From: Diogma glabrata
Lineage: Eukaryota; Arthropoda; Insecta; Diptera; Cylindrotomidae
NCBI GenBank assembly: GCA_963693315.1
Contig: OY856188.1
Coordinates: forward strand, 202,121,602-202,185,601
DNA length: 64,000 bases
Direction of reading: 5' to 3'
Positions within the stretch are counted from its first letter, which is position 1, and the number at the start of each line of letters is the position of its first letter. The notes under the pieces were generated by a model that did not search any database, had not been told where the DNA came from, and was given only the letters and a program-made list of their open reading frames with translations. This document shows, one piece after another, positions 48,546 through 61,845 of the stretch. A program made the translations under genes and the position numbers.

Positions 48546-49125
48546 AGACCGTTATCGTCAAAGAATATTCCATAACTAAGACTAAGGGTACTATCGTTGA
48601 TTGAAAAAGGTACATGCGCCAGCACCCCTAAAATATCACTTATCCCCTCAATATAAGTGATATCTTACTGCGATTGTCAGTAGTATACAACATCTCACGT
48701 TAACTGATTTGCCAATAGCAGGTACTAAAACACGTGGCCTTGTCACATCCATAGGTAGATGATAAAATTTGTAACATCATTATGTGTTTAATTCAAATAC
48801 ATATAGTTTTGATATACAAAGGTAGTTGTTTTAGATTATACTTTGATTTTTCAATTTCATTACATTATGTTCAACAAAAAAAATTGATCAAAGGAATCTA
48901 ACCGTATAAAACGATATTTAAGGAAAAATAAAATTAAATTATTATCAACATTTAGGCAGAATCCCTTAAGATAATTGTAATGGCCCATTCAAAAAAAAAA
49001 TTTGCCTGTTACCTATGCGCTAGTGTACACAACAACTTCTCAAAGTTTCATGATGATCGGATGAATGATTTATTAATGCATAAACGACAAACATACATAC
49101 TTTCAATTTTATATATAGATGAATG

Positions 49126-49371
49126 TACGATATTATGAATGTACGATATAACAAAATAAAGAATTTGGAGAAAGAAAGATACACGAAACTCTTAGAAGAA
49201 TTAAAAATCGAGAACTTGGATGATACAGTGAAACAATCAATTTTGGAAATTTGTGAACAATATTCCGATATTTTTCATTTAAAAGGAGATAATCTTACAA
49301 TAAATAATTTCTATAAACGAACCATCACTACAATGGATAAAATTTTAATAAAAAGAAAAATTTTTATTTAA
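49126..49371 (+). pseudogene. Start of pol of the LTR element, just before RT
   Basis: Reads VRYNKIKNLEKERYTKLLEE, then ILEICEQYSDIFHLKGDNLT and INNFYKRTITTMDKIL. The YSDIFHLKGDxL block followed by a short spacer is the lead-in to the RT domain in Ty3/Gypsy elements. The frame ends in TAA at 49371, and nothing of the RT itself follows, so the element is truncated here. It sits directly after the Helentron border and continues the protease-side reading. Confidence 0.75.
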
Positions 49372-50535
49372 AAAAAAATTTGATTTTTAAAAATTAAATA
49401 TTTCAATTCATTTTGACACAGAATAATGCAAAGCCTACCACAATTCGTAAACTATTTGCATTATCTATTTATATATAAATACGAAAAGCATAATTTTTGC
49501 GGTACAATTTTACAATATTTGCTCCATCAAAAGTGTGGTAATATGTATATCGTAGGATAGGTCTTGAGTAGTAGATGTGCCGAAAAATACTTTTTTTTTA
49601 GTTTTGACGATTTTTTTCAGAGAAAATGGCAAAATGTGATAAATGTGTTTTTTGAGTTTTTTGTTAGGTTATTTTGTTTTTGTTTTTTCAAGTTATTTGG
49701 TTTACAATTCAAAATCAATCTATATTAATTAATTAAACTCTGAAATAATGTGTTGTAGCTATTTGATTAGGAGGTCTATTTACAATTTCTATCTACAATG
49801 GCCGAATTTTGGCCACTGGGATTCCTAGTATTTGTAATTAGTACTTTATTTTTTCAAGTAATTATATGCGTTTGGGCATTAAAATAAAGTCGTAGAAGAA
49901 GCATATAACAAATATCGAGTTGTAAAGCGTTTTCCATGCTCGTGAAGATACCGCACTCGACGCTACGCGTCTCGTATGCAAAATTTTCCCTCGCATGTAA
50001 AATTAAATAAATTTGTTGCTAAAGAAATTTAGAAAAAAAATTAACATAATATTACGCGAATTTAACAATTTTCTCAAAAAATATTTTAAAAGAAATATGC
50101 ACTTAGCAATACGATCAAATGAAACTGAAAAATAAAATGTTTTAAATAAATTAATAAAGAAATTTAAAAAAAAATTGGTTGCAATAGAAATTCAAGAAAA
50201 TAATTACCAACCGAACAACTCCTTGGATTAAACAATTTTCTCAACAAACATTTTACTATTTTGTGTAAATATATGTATTTCAATTTATGCAAATAATACA
50301 GAATCTTACTCGTACAAAAAATATATAAATTATAATTATATATAAATTATTTGTTCCAATAGAGCAAATAGTTGTAGTAATATCCGCATGTATTCCAATA
50401 TTCTATGAATATCCAAACATTTGAAGTTTTTTTTAAAAATAATAATCTTCACTTTTGGTTCAATTTGTATTTATTTTGAGTTTCATGTTTGTATTTTCCA
50501 TCAATTGCATCCTTTTGAAAAAAAAAATAATATTT
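49372..50535. other. AT-rich stretch with no recognisable gene
   Basis: Short ORFs and A/T runs; no LTR or RT sequence of the preceding element could be traced into it. Confidence 0.5.
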
Positions 50536-51300
50536 CTCGTTACTTCGGTCTGAAAGACTAAAGTATTGAATTCTTGAGCCAAAAGTGAAATTCTTACCCC
50601 CACTTTTTTTGGCATTTCTCGACGTTTTAGGGCCTACTGATTCTAAAAAAGCAAAAAAAAAAAATATATGTCTGTTTGCCGGCCAGCCGTCACAACCGAC
50701 AAAATCCAGAAAACCGCTTAACGGATTTCAAAAATTTTTTTTTCAAAAAATAGTTACACTCAATGGAAAGAGCCGAAAGGACGATGTGTTTGATAACTGT
50801 ACCGAAAGTGTGTCAAAAAAGTCTGTCAAAACAAGGAAATTTACATATTTTTTGCTTAAAAAACGATCAATTTAAGTGATTACGAATAGAAAAAAACATT
50901 CAATTTGAAGAAATCTTGATGGTTGGGATTGGTATGTGAGACCAAAAACTAGATTATTCCATTAGAAGTTTGTCAAAAAAATGTTGTCAAGTGTGTCAAG
51001 GAAAAGAGTTTTGTTTAATCTTTAACCCAATTTTTTGGAAAAAAAAATTGCTTATTTGTATGACATGAAATTTTATTATTATTATAGAAAATTATGGTAT
51101 TATAAGTTTGCAAAAAAATGCTGTCAAGTATGTCAAAAGAAAGATTTTTATTTATTTTTTTACCCATTTTTCGGAAAAAAATAAAATTAATAATTTGTTT
51201 GACATGAAATTTTATTATTATTATTGAGAATTATGACATTATAAGTTTGCCAAAAAAATGTTGTCAAGTGTGTCAAAAAACGATTTCATTTATTTTTGAC
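50536..51300 (+). repeat. Repeat family B, partial direct copy
   Basis: Begins GTTACTTCGGTCTGAAAGAC and shares with 52494 the phrases AGCCAAAAGTGAAATTCTTA, CCGTCACAACC and GTCAAAAAAATGTTGTCAAG. It also contains three ~85-base cycles ending GTGTGTCAAAAGAAAG or similar. The match to family B ends near 51300, where another repeat starts. Confidence 0.8.
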
Positions 51301-51352
51301 ATTACGAAAGAATTGCAAAAAATTGCGAACTTAAAAAAATGATAAACTTTGA

Positions 51353-51715
51353 AAGGCTTAATCTCGGAAACTATTGGGTTTATAGAGACAATTCTAGTAT
51401 CATATTATAGCAAATTTAGTTTACTATAAAAAGGTCCTGAAAAAGTTTTTTCAAAACCTAGTCCTTTAGGGTTATACTCACCAAAATTTGAAAAAATAAC
51501 GATTTTTTCGCGGTTTTTCGAATTTTGAGGCTTAATCTCGGAAACTATTGGGTCTGCAGAGACAGTTCTCATAACATATTGTAGAAAATTTAGTCAACTT
51601 TAAGAACGTATTAAGAAAGTTTTTTCAAAAATTTGTCCTTTAGGGTTATGATCGCCAAAATTTGAAAAAATACCGATTTTTTCGCGGTTTTTTCGATTTT
51701 TGACAAAGTTGCGTT
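51353..51715 (+). repeat. Two tandem ~177-base units
   Basis: GGCTTAATCTCGGAAACTAT starts both units (about 51354 and 51530). Each continues through TCCTTTAGGGTTAT and ATTTTTTCGCGGTTTTTCG. Non-coding. Confidence 0.85.
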
Positions 51716-52493
51716 CGGCGCTCGAGGTCACAAACCTGGATTATTCATTAGGCCAACATCATAAACAAGTCTGCAAAAAATCAGAACTACCGGATTTGAC
51801 GCATACTACCCCATACTCTCAGGCAACAAAGTTACTGGACTATTATATTATCAAATGCTTTTTTTGACTACATTCTATCTCGATAACTTTTACAAACCGA
51901 ATTCCATTATTTGTTTTTTCTATTATCTTCTGTTTCTTCCGATTTTTTTTTCAAAATTATTCCTCTCCAGCTATCTCATTGCAAAAGGCAATTTTGTTCA
52001 AAAAACAATTTTTAATTTTCACAAACTTCAGGGTGCACGCTGAATCATTACAATTTCGCTATAATAGGGCATGTCCTATATTTCCTGATCCAGTTCGGAC
52101 TGCTAAGACCCACCTCATCCCTATAGTAGCAAATGTCGGATATAAATAAACTATGGGGGCAAGTCCTAACTAATAGGTTAATCGCATCCGTCCTTTATCA
52201 GAAATCATATATAATTTTTTAATTAGAGCACGCCCTCTTTGTCCTAATCTGAGCCCTATTTCTTTTAGATAAATTTCATTTGTTAAAAATTCACTAGAGT
52301 TATATTTATTTTAGATTTTATAAACGATTTTGCTGGACATTTTGAAAGAGAAAATGTCCTAGTCGACCTGGTTTGGCTCTGTAGTAAAGTTGCGTGATCC
52401 GGCCTTGATAGTTTGCGACACTGCATTGCTGATCAGCTGCCTATTCAGGTTGCCTGATCAAGTTCTTATCAGTAGTAGGGAAAGATCTATTAT
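51716..52493. other. Unassigned sequence between two family-B copies
   Basis: No gene or repeat partner is seen. Confidence 0.45.
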
Positions 52494-54242
52494 TACTTCG
52501 GTCTGAAAGACCTAAGTATTGCATTCATGAGCCAAAAGTGAAATTCTTACCCCCACTTTTTTGGCATTTCTCTACGCTTTAGGAGCTATTGATTCTAAAT
52601 AAGCAACAAAAACAATTTATGTCTGTCTGCCGGCCGTCACAACCTACGAAATCTAAAAAACCGCTGGATGGATTTCAAATTTTTTTTTTAAAATAAGTTT
52701 ACTCAATGGGAAGAGCCGAAAGGACGATGTGTTCGATAACTGTACCGAAAGTGTGTCAAAAAAATCGTCAATTGTGTCAAAACAAGGAAATTTGCATATT
52801 TTTTGCTTAAAAAACTTCAATTTTAAGTGATAACGAGTAGAAACATTGAATTTGGAGAAAATTTTGATGGTCGGGATTGGTATGTGAGGCCAAAATCTAG
52901 ATTATTGCATTATAAGTTTGTCAAAAAAATGCTGTCAAGTTTGTCAAAAGAAAGAATTTTATTTATATTCTTGCCCAATTTTTTGGAAAAAAATAAATAA
53001 AATTAGTATAACATGAAATTTTATTATTATTATTGAGAATTATGGCATTATAAGTGTGTCAAAAAAATGTTGTCAAGTGTGTCAAAAGAAAGATTTTTAT
53101 TTATTTTTTTACCCAATTTTTTGGAAAAATAAAATTAATTATTTGTACTACATGAAATTTTATTATTATTATTGAGAATTATAAGTTAGTCAAAAAAATA
53201 ATGTCAAGTGTGTCAAAAGAATGATTTTCAAAAAAAAAATTTAGCTGTTTGTTTACGTAAACATAATTGAACATGGAAATTTTTAAATTTTTTATAGTTT
53301 TTGAAATATTTTTGGAATTTTGGAAAAGTTTCAAGTTTTGATTTTGTAAAAATTTTTGGAATATATTTAGAATTTTGAAAAATTTAAAATTTTTGATTTT
53401 ATTATAATTTTTATAATTTTGGAAAAAGTTTCAATTTTGGATTTTGTTATAATTTTTGCAATATTTTTAGAATTTTGGAAAAAGTTTAAATTTATGAATT
53501 TTTAAGAAGTTTTGGAATATTATTAAAATTTAGAAAAAGTTTAAATATTTGATTTCAATATTCTAACTTTTGGAATATTTTTAGAATTTAAAAAAAAATA
53601 GAATTTTTTAAATTTTATGTATGTATTTAGAATTTTGAAAAATGTTTCAATTTTTGATTTTGTAAGAATTTTTGGAATATTTTTAGAATTTTGAAAAATT
53701 TTATATTTTTGATTTTATTATAATTTTGGAAAAAGTTACAATTTTTGATTTTGTTATAATTTATGCAATATTTTTAGAGTTTTTGAAAAAAGTTTTAATC
53801 TTTGATTTTGTAATAATTTTTGAAATATTTTTAGAATTTTGTTTGAAAAAAGTTTGAATTTTTGATTTTATTTACTTTTTACAATATTTTAGGAATTTCG
53901 AAAGAAATATGGATTTGTCATTTTGAAATATTTTTTCGAAACGCTAAATGGAGAGGTTTGGAGTAGTTTGCTGATTGTATAATCTTTTCACTAAATTATG
54001 TTACTCTATGATCTGTTATAATTTTCCGACAACGTATTGATGTTTCGTGTTAGTTTTGTAATTCATATCTAAACAGAGATAAAAATACATGGACTTTAAC
54101 AAAAAGTTATGTTTGATATACATCGCTGCCCAAAACTAAAAACCATGTCCTCATAAAAGTTTTTTGCTGAAAACTATATCAAAATCCTTAATCCAGACCG
54201 AAGTCTTGATATCTCAGAGCTTGAGATTTCAGCCCCTTCATA
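52494..54242 (+). repeat. Repeat family B, longest copy
   Basis: Starts with ACTTCGGTCTG (52495-52505) and has the inverse CAGACCGAAGT at 54194-54204. The body holds ~85-base cycles (52900-53230) and a ~60-base degenerate tandem (53270-53900, TTTTTAGAATTTTGGAAAAA). The last 40 bases beyond the inverse motif are still shared with 35105. No coding potential. Confidence 0.8.
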
Positions 54243-54427
54243 TCTTTTAATTACAATTGAAAATTCAAGATTTTATTAAAATTTTTATCTACACGATAGC
54301 AATGGGTCTTACCGTTATGTAAAACGTGTTCGTAGAATAAATAAAATAGCACGAAAATTGACACTTTAAAATTGAATTAAAATAATTATGATGTTAAGTC
54401 GATCGTCCAAAAACAAATTTTTATCTC

Positions 54428-54510
54428 GTCGCTGGTGGATTTGGTTAAATGGTTAACCATAAACTCTGATTAGAAGGACGCCAGTTCGATCCCCGAACCG
54501 GAATTGAGAT
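54428..54510 (+). repeat. tRNA-derived SINE-like head
   Basis: TGGATTTGGTTAAATGG fits an RNA polymerase III A box, and CCAGTTCGATCCCC, about 45 bases downstream, fits a B box. The intervening CTGATTAGAAGGACG is like insect tRNA-related SINE heads. Stems do not close well enough for a functional tRNA. Where the SINE ends is unclear. Confidence 0.55.
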
Positions 54511-57823
<3,313 letters not shown>

Positions 57824-58719
57824 GGTTTCAAATCAATTAACTTTGAGAGATAAAATTGAAATTTCACCATCTGTGCTAAGATGCTAAAATACTGCTAGAA
57901 TGCTCTTACTTACAAAGTTCCTCGTTTATCGTAGACGAAACTTGAAATAGCTACATATGCTAACTTCAAAAGAATTTACTAATAAAAAGTTTAAAATGTT
58001 GGGTTGCCTAATGATATTATCGACCGATGATTAAAAACTTGTGATCAATTATTTTTATCGGTTTTGTAAATCAACTAACTAATGAGTGGTTTTCTAAACA
58101 GCAAATATTGTAATATACATAGGAAAAGATTTTGCAACAGTTCGTGTTCTTCAATGAAATACTTTCCATCGAGTAACCCATTTATATAATACCTTAAATT
58201 TATATTCGGCTATCTATAATTTACTGTGGGTTTTACTATTTTAAAGTCAAATGTGAAAATTATACAATATTATTTGTTGTTGATAATAATTATTTGTAAT
58301 GAAAACAATAAATAACCTTCGCAGTTTTATCATATAGGTCGGGCAATCATTCTAAACGAAACATTCATTCTTTTTCAGGTACTTAAATTTAAATTTATCA
58401 GAAAATTGCTTATTTCATTGAGAAATAGAAAGTTAGTGTCAAAATATATTTTCACCATTTCCTCAATAATTTGAAGTGGTTACTCATCCCTTTTAGACTC
58501 ATTTCATTTCTACTGAATTTCTCTTTATTAAAATCCTCAATTTACTTTTAAAAATGGAAAAAACGTAAGCAAGCTACTAATTTTTTTTATTGGAATGTTT
58601 TCAGACTATCAGTTCAAATAGCACTGCGACCTAAAGGTAAATTATAATTAGTCAGTCGTAGTCGATTCCGTTACTGGTTGTATTCTGTAATCCAAGTTGA
58701 TGCTTTTAATACATAGCCA
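57824..58719. other. AT-rich stretch with no recognisable gene
   Basis: Short ORFs only. The 5' truncated LINE begins near 58720. Confidence 0.5.
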
Positions 58720-60190
58720 AAAAGGGACCAAAAGGGACCAAAATCCGATATCTCAAATTATAGGCCAAAAGCTTTACTATCGGTCCTATCCAAAGTCTTC
58801 GAGCATTATATTAATACACATATTTCAAAATTTCTGGAAGAAAATCATTTAATATCCGACAGCCAATACGGTTTTCGAAACAAAAGATCAACTACCGATC
58901 TATTAAACTATGTAGCGCATTGTTGGAACAGCATACTTGATAAAGGTGGTGAAACATACGTTATCGCTTTAGACATCTCCAAGACATTCGATCGAGTCTG
59001 GCATGCCAACTTAATCAACAAGCTCGTTGCGTACGGTTTTCATCCCAATGTTGTGAAGCTGATTCAAAATTTTCTATCCAACCGATATATTTCGGTAACC
59101 TTAGACGGATTTTCTTCGGAGTCTAAACAAATAAACGCTGGTGTACCCCAAGGCTCAGTATTGTCCCCAACCCTATTTTTGATTTATATCAACGAATTGT
59201 TGAAAATCACCAGCAACCCAATAAATAGTTTTGCAGATGATAGTACTCTGCACAAGTCGTTCGAGCCCCTTCCTTCAAAAGGTAAAATGCACGAACGAAT
59301 TAATCCTGCCCGGAGAGACGCTGCCATAAACGTGAACAAAGACCTGAATAAAGTCGCCGACTAGGGTGACCAAAACCTTGTCAATTTCAACTCTACCAAA
59401 ACACAGCTGTTGATTGTTTCCAGATTAAAGACCGAGTTCCCCAAAGATATTTTATTTAGTATGTGTGATGAACCAATAGGTGAATGTAAAAACATTCGTT
59501 TATTGGGTGTCACAGTTTCAAATGACCTACTCTGGAACGATCATGTAATGGCGATGGCAAAAAGCGCGTCTAAAAAACTCGGCCTCCTAAATAGATGCAA
59601 AAAATTTTTCACTCCATACCAATTGCTCCATGTTTATAAGTCCTATATTCGTCCCTGTATGGAGTACTGCTGTCAAGTTTGGGGTGCTGCCTCTGTTTCC
59701 ATCTTGGCCCTCTTGGACTCTGTTCAAAAGCGAGCTATACGAATTGTGGGTGATCGAACTTTGACATCAAAACTTGATTCCCTACAACATCGTCGCACTG
59801 TTGCTGACTTCGTTGTTTTTTACAAATATCGTCATCAGCAGTGCTCAGATGAAATCAGCGGCATCATGCCTCAAACTTATTCTTACCCCCGTTCCACTCG
59901 GCAATCGGCTGCCGCAACCGGTGAAACGGTAAAGATCCCGCGCTGTCATACTGGCAGATCGCAGAGAGACTTCTTTGTCCGAACTGCGTACAAATGGAAT
60001 AGTTTGCCGGAACACTTTGTTTTAGGTGGCTTCAACCCACAGATGTTTAAAAAAAGCGTTAATCTACACCTTAGAACGCCAGTTGTTGTGGGACCCAGGT
60101 CTAGACCTAGGTCTTAAAACGTATTTATGTGTTGTTGTGACACATATTGTAAACCCTATTACACAACATATTTTATTAAAAAAAAAAATG
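58720..60190 (+). mobile_element. 5'-truncated LINE (CR1/L2/Jockey group) with its 3' tail
   Basis: Begins inside the RT domain and ends with a 3' UTR and a poly-A run (60180-60190). The UTR contains the near-palindrome CCCAGGTCTAGACCTAGGTC at 60090-60110 and TGTGTTGTTGTGACACATAT. Three further tails of the same family occur at 33.6, 47.5 and 48.5 kb. A short GGGACCAAAA duplication at 58724-58740 marks the 5' junction. Confidence 0.85.
58723..60117 (+). pseudogene. Reverse transcriptase of the LINE, one premature stop
   Basis: One frame runs from about 58723 to 60117 with a single TAG at 59362-59364 (expected Trp in the xWGDQN motif). Motifs: SDISNYRPKALLSVLSKVFE, DSQYGFRNKRSTTDLLNYVA, the catalytic YVIALDISKTFDRVWH, AGVPQGSVLSPTLFLIYINE, the catalytic NSFADDSTLH, IRLLGVTVSNDLLWNDHV, YIRPCMEYCCQVWG and YKWNSLPEHF. 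It lacks an RNase H, consistent with the CR1/L2/Jockey side. Apart from the truncation and the one stop, the domain is well preserved, so insertion was fairly recent. Confidence 0.88.
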
Positions 60191-60303
60191 AAATTAATTA
60201 GCTCAATTCGACTTAAGCTGCATATGTCAGAATCGGTTTTATAATGCTTTAGTGCAACCAAAGTATCATTTTTGGGCTAATACCACAAGTTTTCCCAAAC
60301 AAA

Positions 60304-60691
60304 TTTTTGCATGCGAATAAACTTTGTTTGTCTTGTCCGAGATTTATTTAAGGTTTGAGTTTCAGGTAAGTTTGCTATCCAGGCTCATACCTAAGTATAT
60401 AATCTCTTTCGATGTTTGTATGAGATCGCTATTACAAACAGGAGATATGAAATTAGATAGTAGAGTCATGTTTTCTCTTCTGACCATGACTGTCAAGTTT
60501 TTGCATGCGAATAAACTTTGTTTGTCTTGTCCGAGATTTATTTAAGGTTTGAGTTTCAGGTAAGTTTGCTATCCAGGCTCATACCTAAGTATATAATCTC
60601 TTTCGATGTTTGTATGAGATCGCTATTACAAACAGGAGATATGAAATTAGATAGTAGAGTCATGTTTTCTCTTCTGACCATGACTGTCAAG
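60304..60691. repeat. 194-bp exact-looking tandem duplication
   Basis: 60304-60497 and 60498-60691 are the same 194-base sequence, from TTTTTGCATGCGAATAAACT to CATGACTGTCAAG. The high similarity indicates a recent event. It lies in an LINE RT relic and, not being a multiple of three, destroys its frame. Confidence 0.93.
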
Positions 60692-61610
60692 TTGTCAGCA
60701 TAGCCTACAGTGTTCAAGCTAGAATAATTTAAATTGGCTATGAGAGCACAGCTACCATCAACCAAAGCAGGTACCATTAACCAATATGCCCCTTTGCAGA
60801 CAGCCTCTAGATGCTGAAACAGTCGCTGAAAAACTACCTAGTGTAGTCGTTATTTTTCTACTCTGTAGCATTTTGATATGTATCTTGATATTTTTATTTG
60901 TAGCCATTTCAATGATAGCATTGAAGTCAACATTGTGAAGGAATTGTATCCACATAAGTATATATAAGTGCCTGCTAGTAGTTTAGAGCACTCTCAATTT
61001 CTTAGATCATTTTATACAACGCTGTTCAGTAGATTTCTCCTTCTAGTAGGCCTGCTGTCTAAAGATGAGTGGGTTTTGTTTAAGACATACATAATGAATG
61101 TATGTAATACTCTCGCACCTATTCCATTGTTTTTAATAGAAAAGATGTAAGATTTATTGTTCTGTATATGATATTGCTTTATTTGGTTTTTTACCTGGCT
61201 TGGGTATAAACACGACTTTAGTTTCACTCCATATCGGAGGCATGTAGGCAAGGCGAATGCTTGCTTTAAAGAACTTACAAACTTTGTTCCTTTTCTCTTG
61301 AAGTTACTATTCCACGAGGGTACATCTCTTCATATTTTGGATTGAATTGCTGGCGTATTAATGTAGTATGTGTATGCTTCAGTAGTAATTTCTTGTAAAT
61401 TGTTTGTTTCTAAGTCAAGCTCTAATGTGGAGTTGATTCTGCTAAAACTATTAACATTATTCTAAAGATATGTTTTGTACAGCTTTCAGTTGGTTTTTCT
61501 GAGGTTTCTAAAGTACTAGATACTTTTCGGGTGGAGTTCTATGTTAAAACATATATAAGTGGGATTAGATATCTTCCTTCGGACAGCTTCCTTCGAAACA
61601 TCCCAGTTTT
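60304..61610 (-). pseudogene. LINE reverse transcriptase relic (R1/Outcast-like)
   Basis: Minus-strand pieces in order: NNLQEITTEAYTYYINTPAI and VPSWNSNFKRKGTKF (61430-61290); CLYPSQVKNQIKQYHIQNNK (about 61200); DFNAIIEMATNKNIKIHIKM and ASRGCLQRGIL (60940-60790); and LNTVGYADNLTVMVRRENMT with YLGMSLDSKLT (60720-60565). The last block is the YADD region with Asn in place of the second Asp. The style matches R1/Outcast-type RTs that carry RNase H, so it may be related to the RNase H relic at 1.4-1.9 kb. Many stops and frame changes are present. Confidence 0.7.
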
Positions 61611-61616
61611 TAATAT

Positions 61617-61845
61617 TTTTTTTTATTTTATTTTATTTATTTATTCTCAAAGAAAAATAAGAAAATCTGACTAGCCAGTGAATTAATTATTCCTTGAAGG
61701 ATAGTCAGATTTTCCAAATAGAAAAATATTTAGTACAATAAAAACATATAAACAATTAGCGATATATAAACAAAAATAAGTAACACATATATGTATAACA
61801 AAACCAAAAAAAATACAATAAATTATTATACAAATCAATATAAAA
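61617..61845 (-). other. 3' UTR of the right-edge LINE with a stem-loop
   Basis: Follows the TAA of the intact ORF. GAAAATCTGACTA and TAGTCAGATTTTC (about 61663-61715) form a 13-bp stem around a 25-30-base loop. The sequence ends in TTTTATTTTATTTTATTTAT runs on the plus strand (A-rich on the LINE strand). 3' stem-loops in LINEs are often recognised by the element's own RT; that role is inferred here. Confidence 0.7.

Larger units (their letters stand above)
46428..49119 (-). mobile_element. Helentron-type Helitron, minus strand, inserted in pol
   Basis: The reverse complement starts TCTATATATAAAATTGAAAG and continues TATGTATGTTTGTCG and CGATCATCATGAAACTTTGA, a 5' end I know from insect Helentrons. 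The other end is the reverse complement of CAGGACCCGGCGTGCTTTGC, the usual Helentron 3' subterminus. A PIF1-like helicase C-terminal relic lies inside on the same strand. No target duplication is expected. Two oppositely oriented LINE tails and a TTA repeat are nested in it. Confidence 0.8.
39300..49371 (+). mobile_element. Ty3/Gypsy-like LTR retrotransposon, 5' portion, split by four inserts
   Basis: Ordered remains on the plus strand are: a candidate LTR/primer-binding region (about 39520), a small membrane ORF (39709-39957), a pre-gag ORF (44189-44479), gag (44524-45701), retropepsin (45826-46427) and the start of pol just before the RT (49126-49371). Inserts are a 287-bp satellite block (about 40100-43176), a TAA-flanked MITE (43325-43994), a hairpin insert in gag (44615-44961) and a Helentron between protease and pol (46428-49119). 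RT, integrase and the 3' LTR are absent. The left limit is approximate. Confidence 0.7.

Noticed and set aside
54428..54510. Functional tRNA gene
   Set aside because: The acceptor and T stems do not pair and no clean anticodon arm forms.
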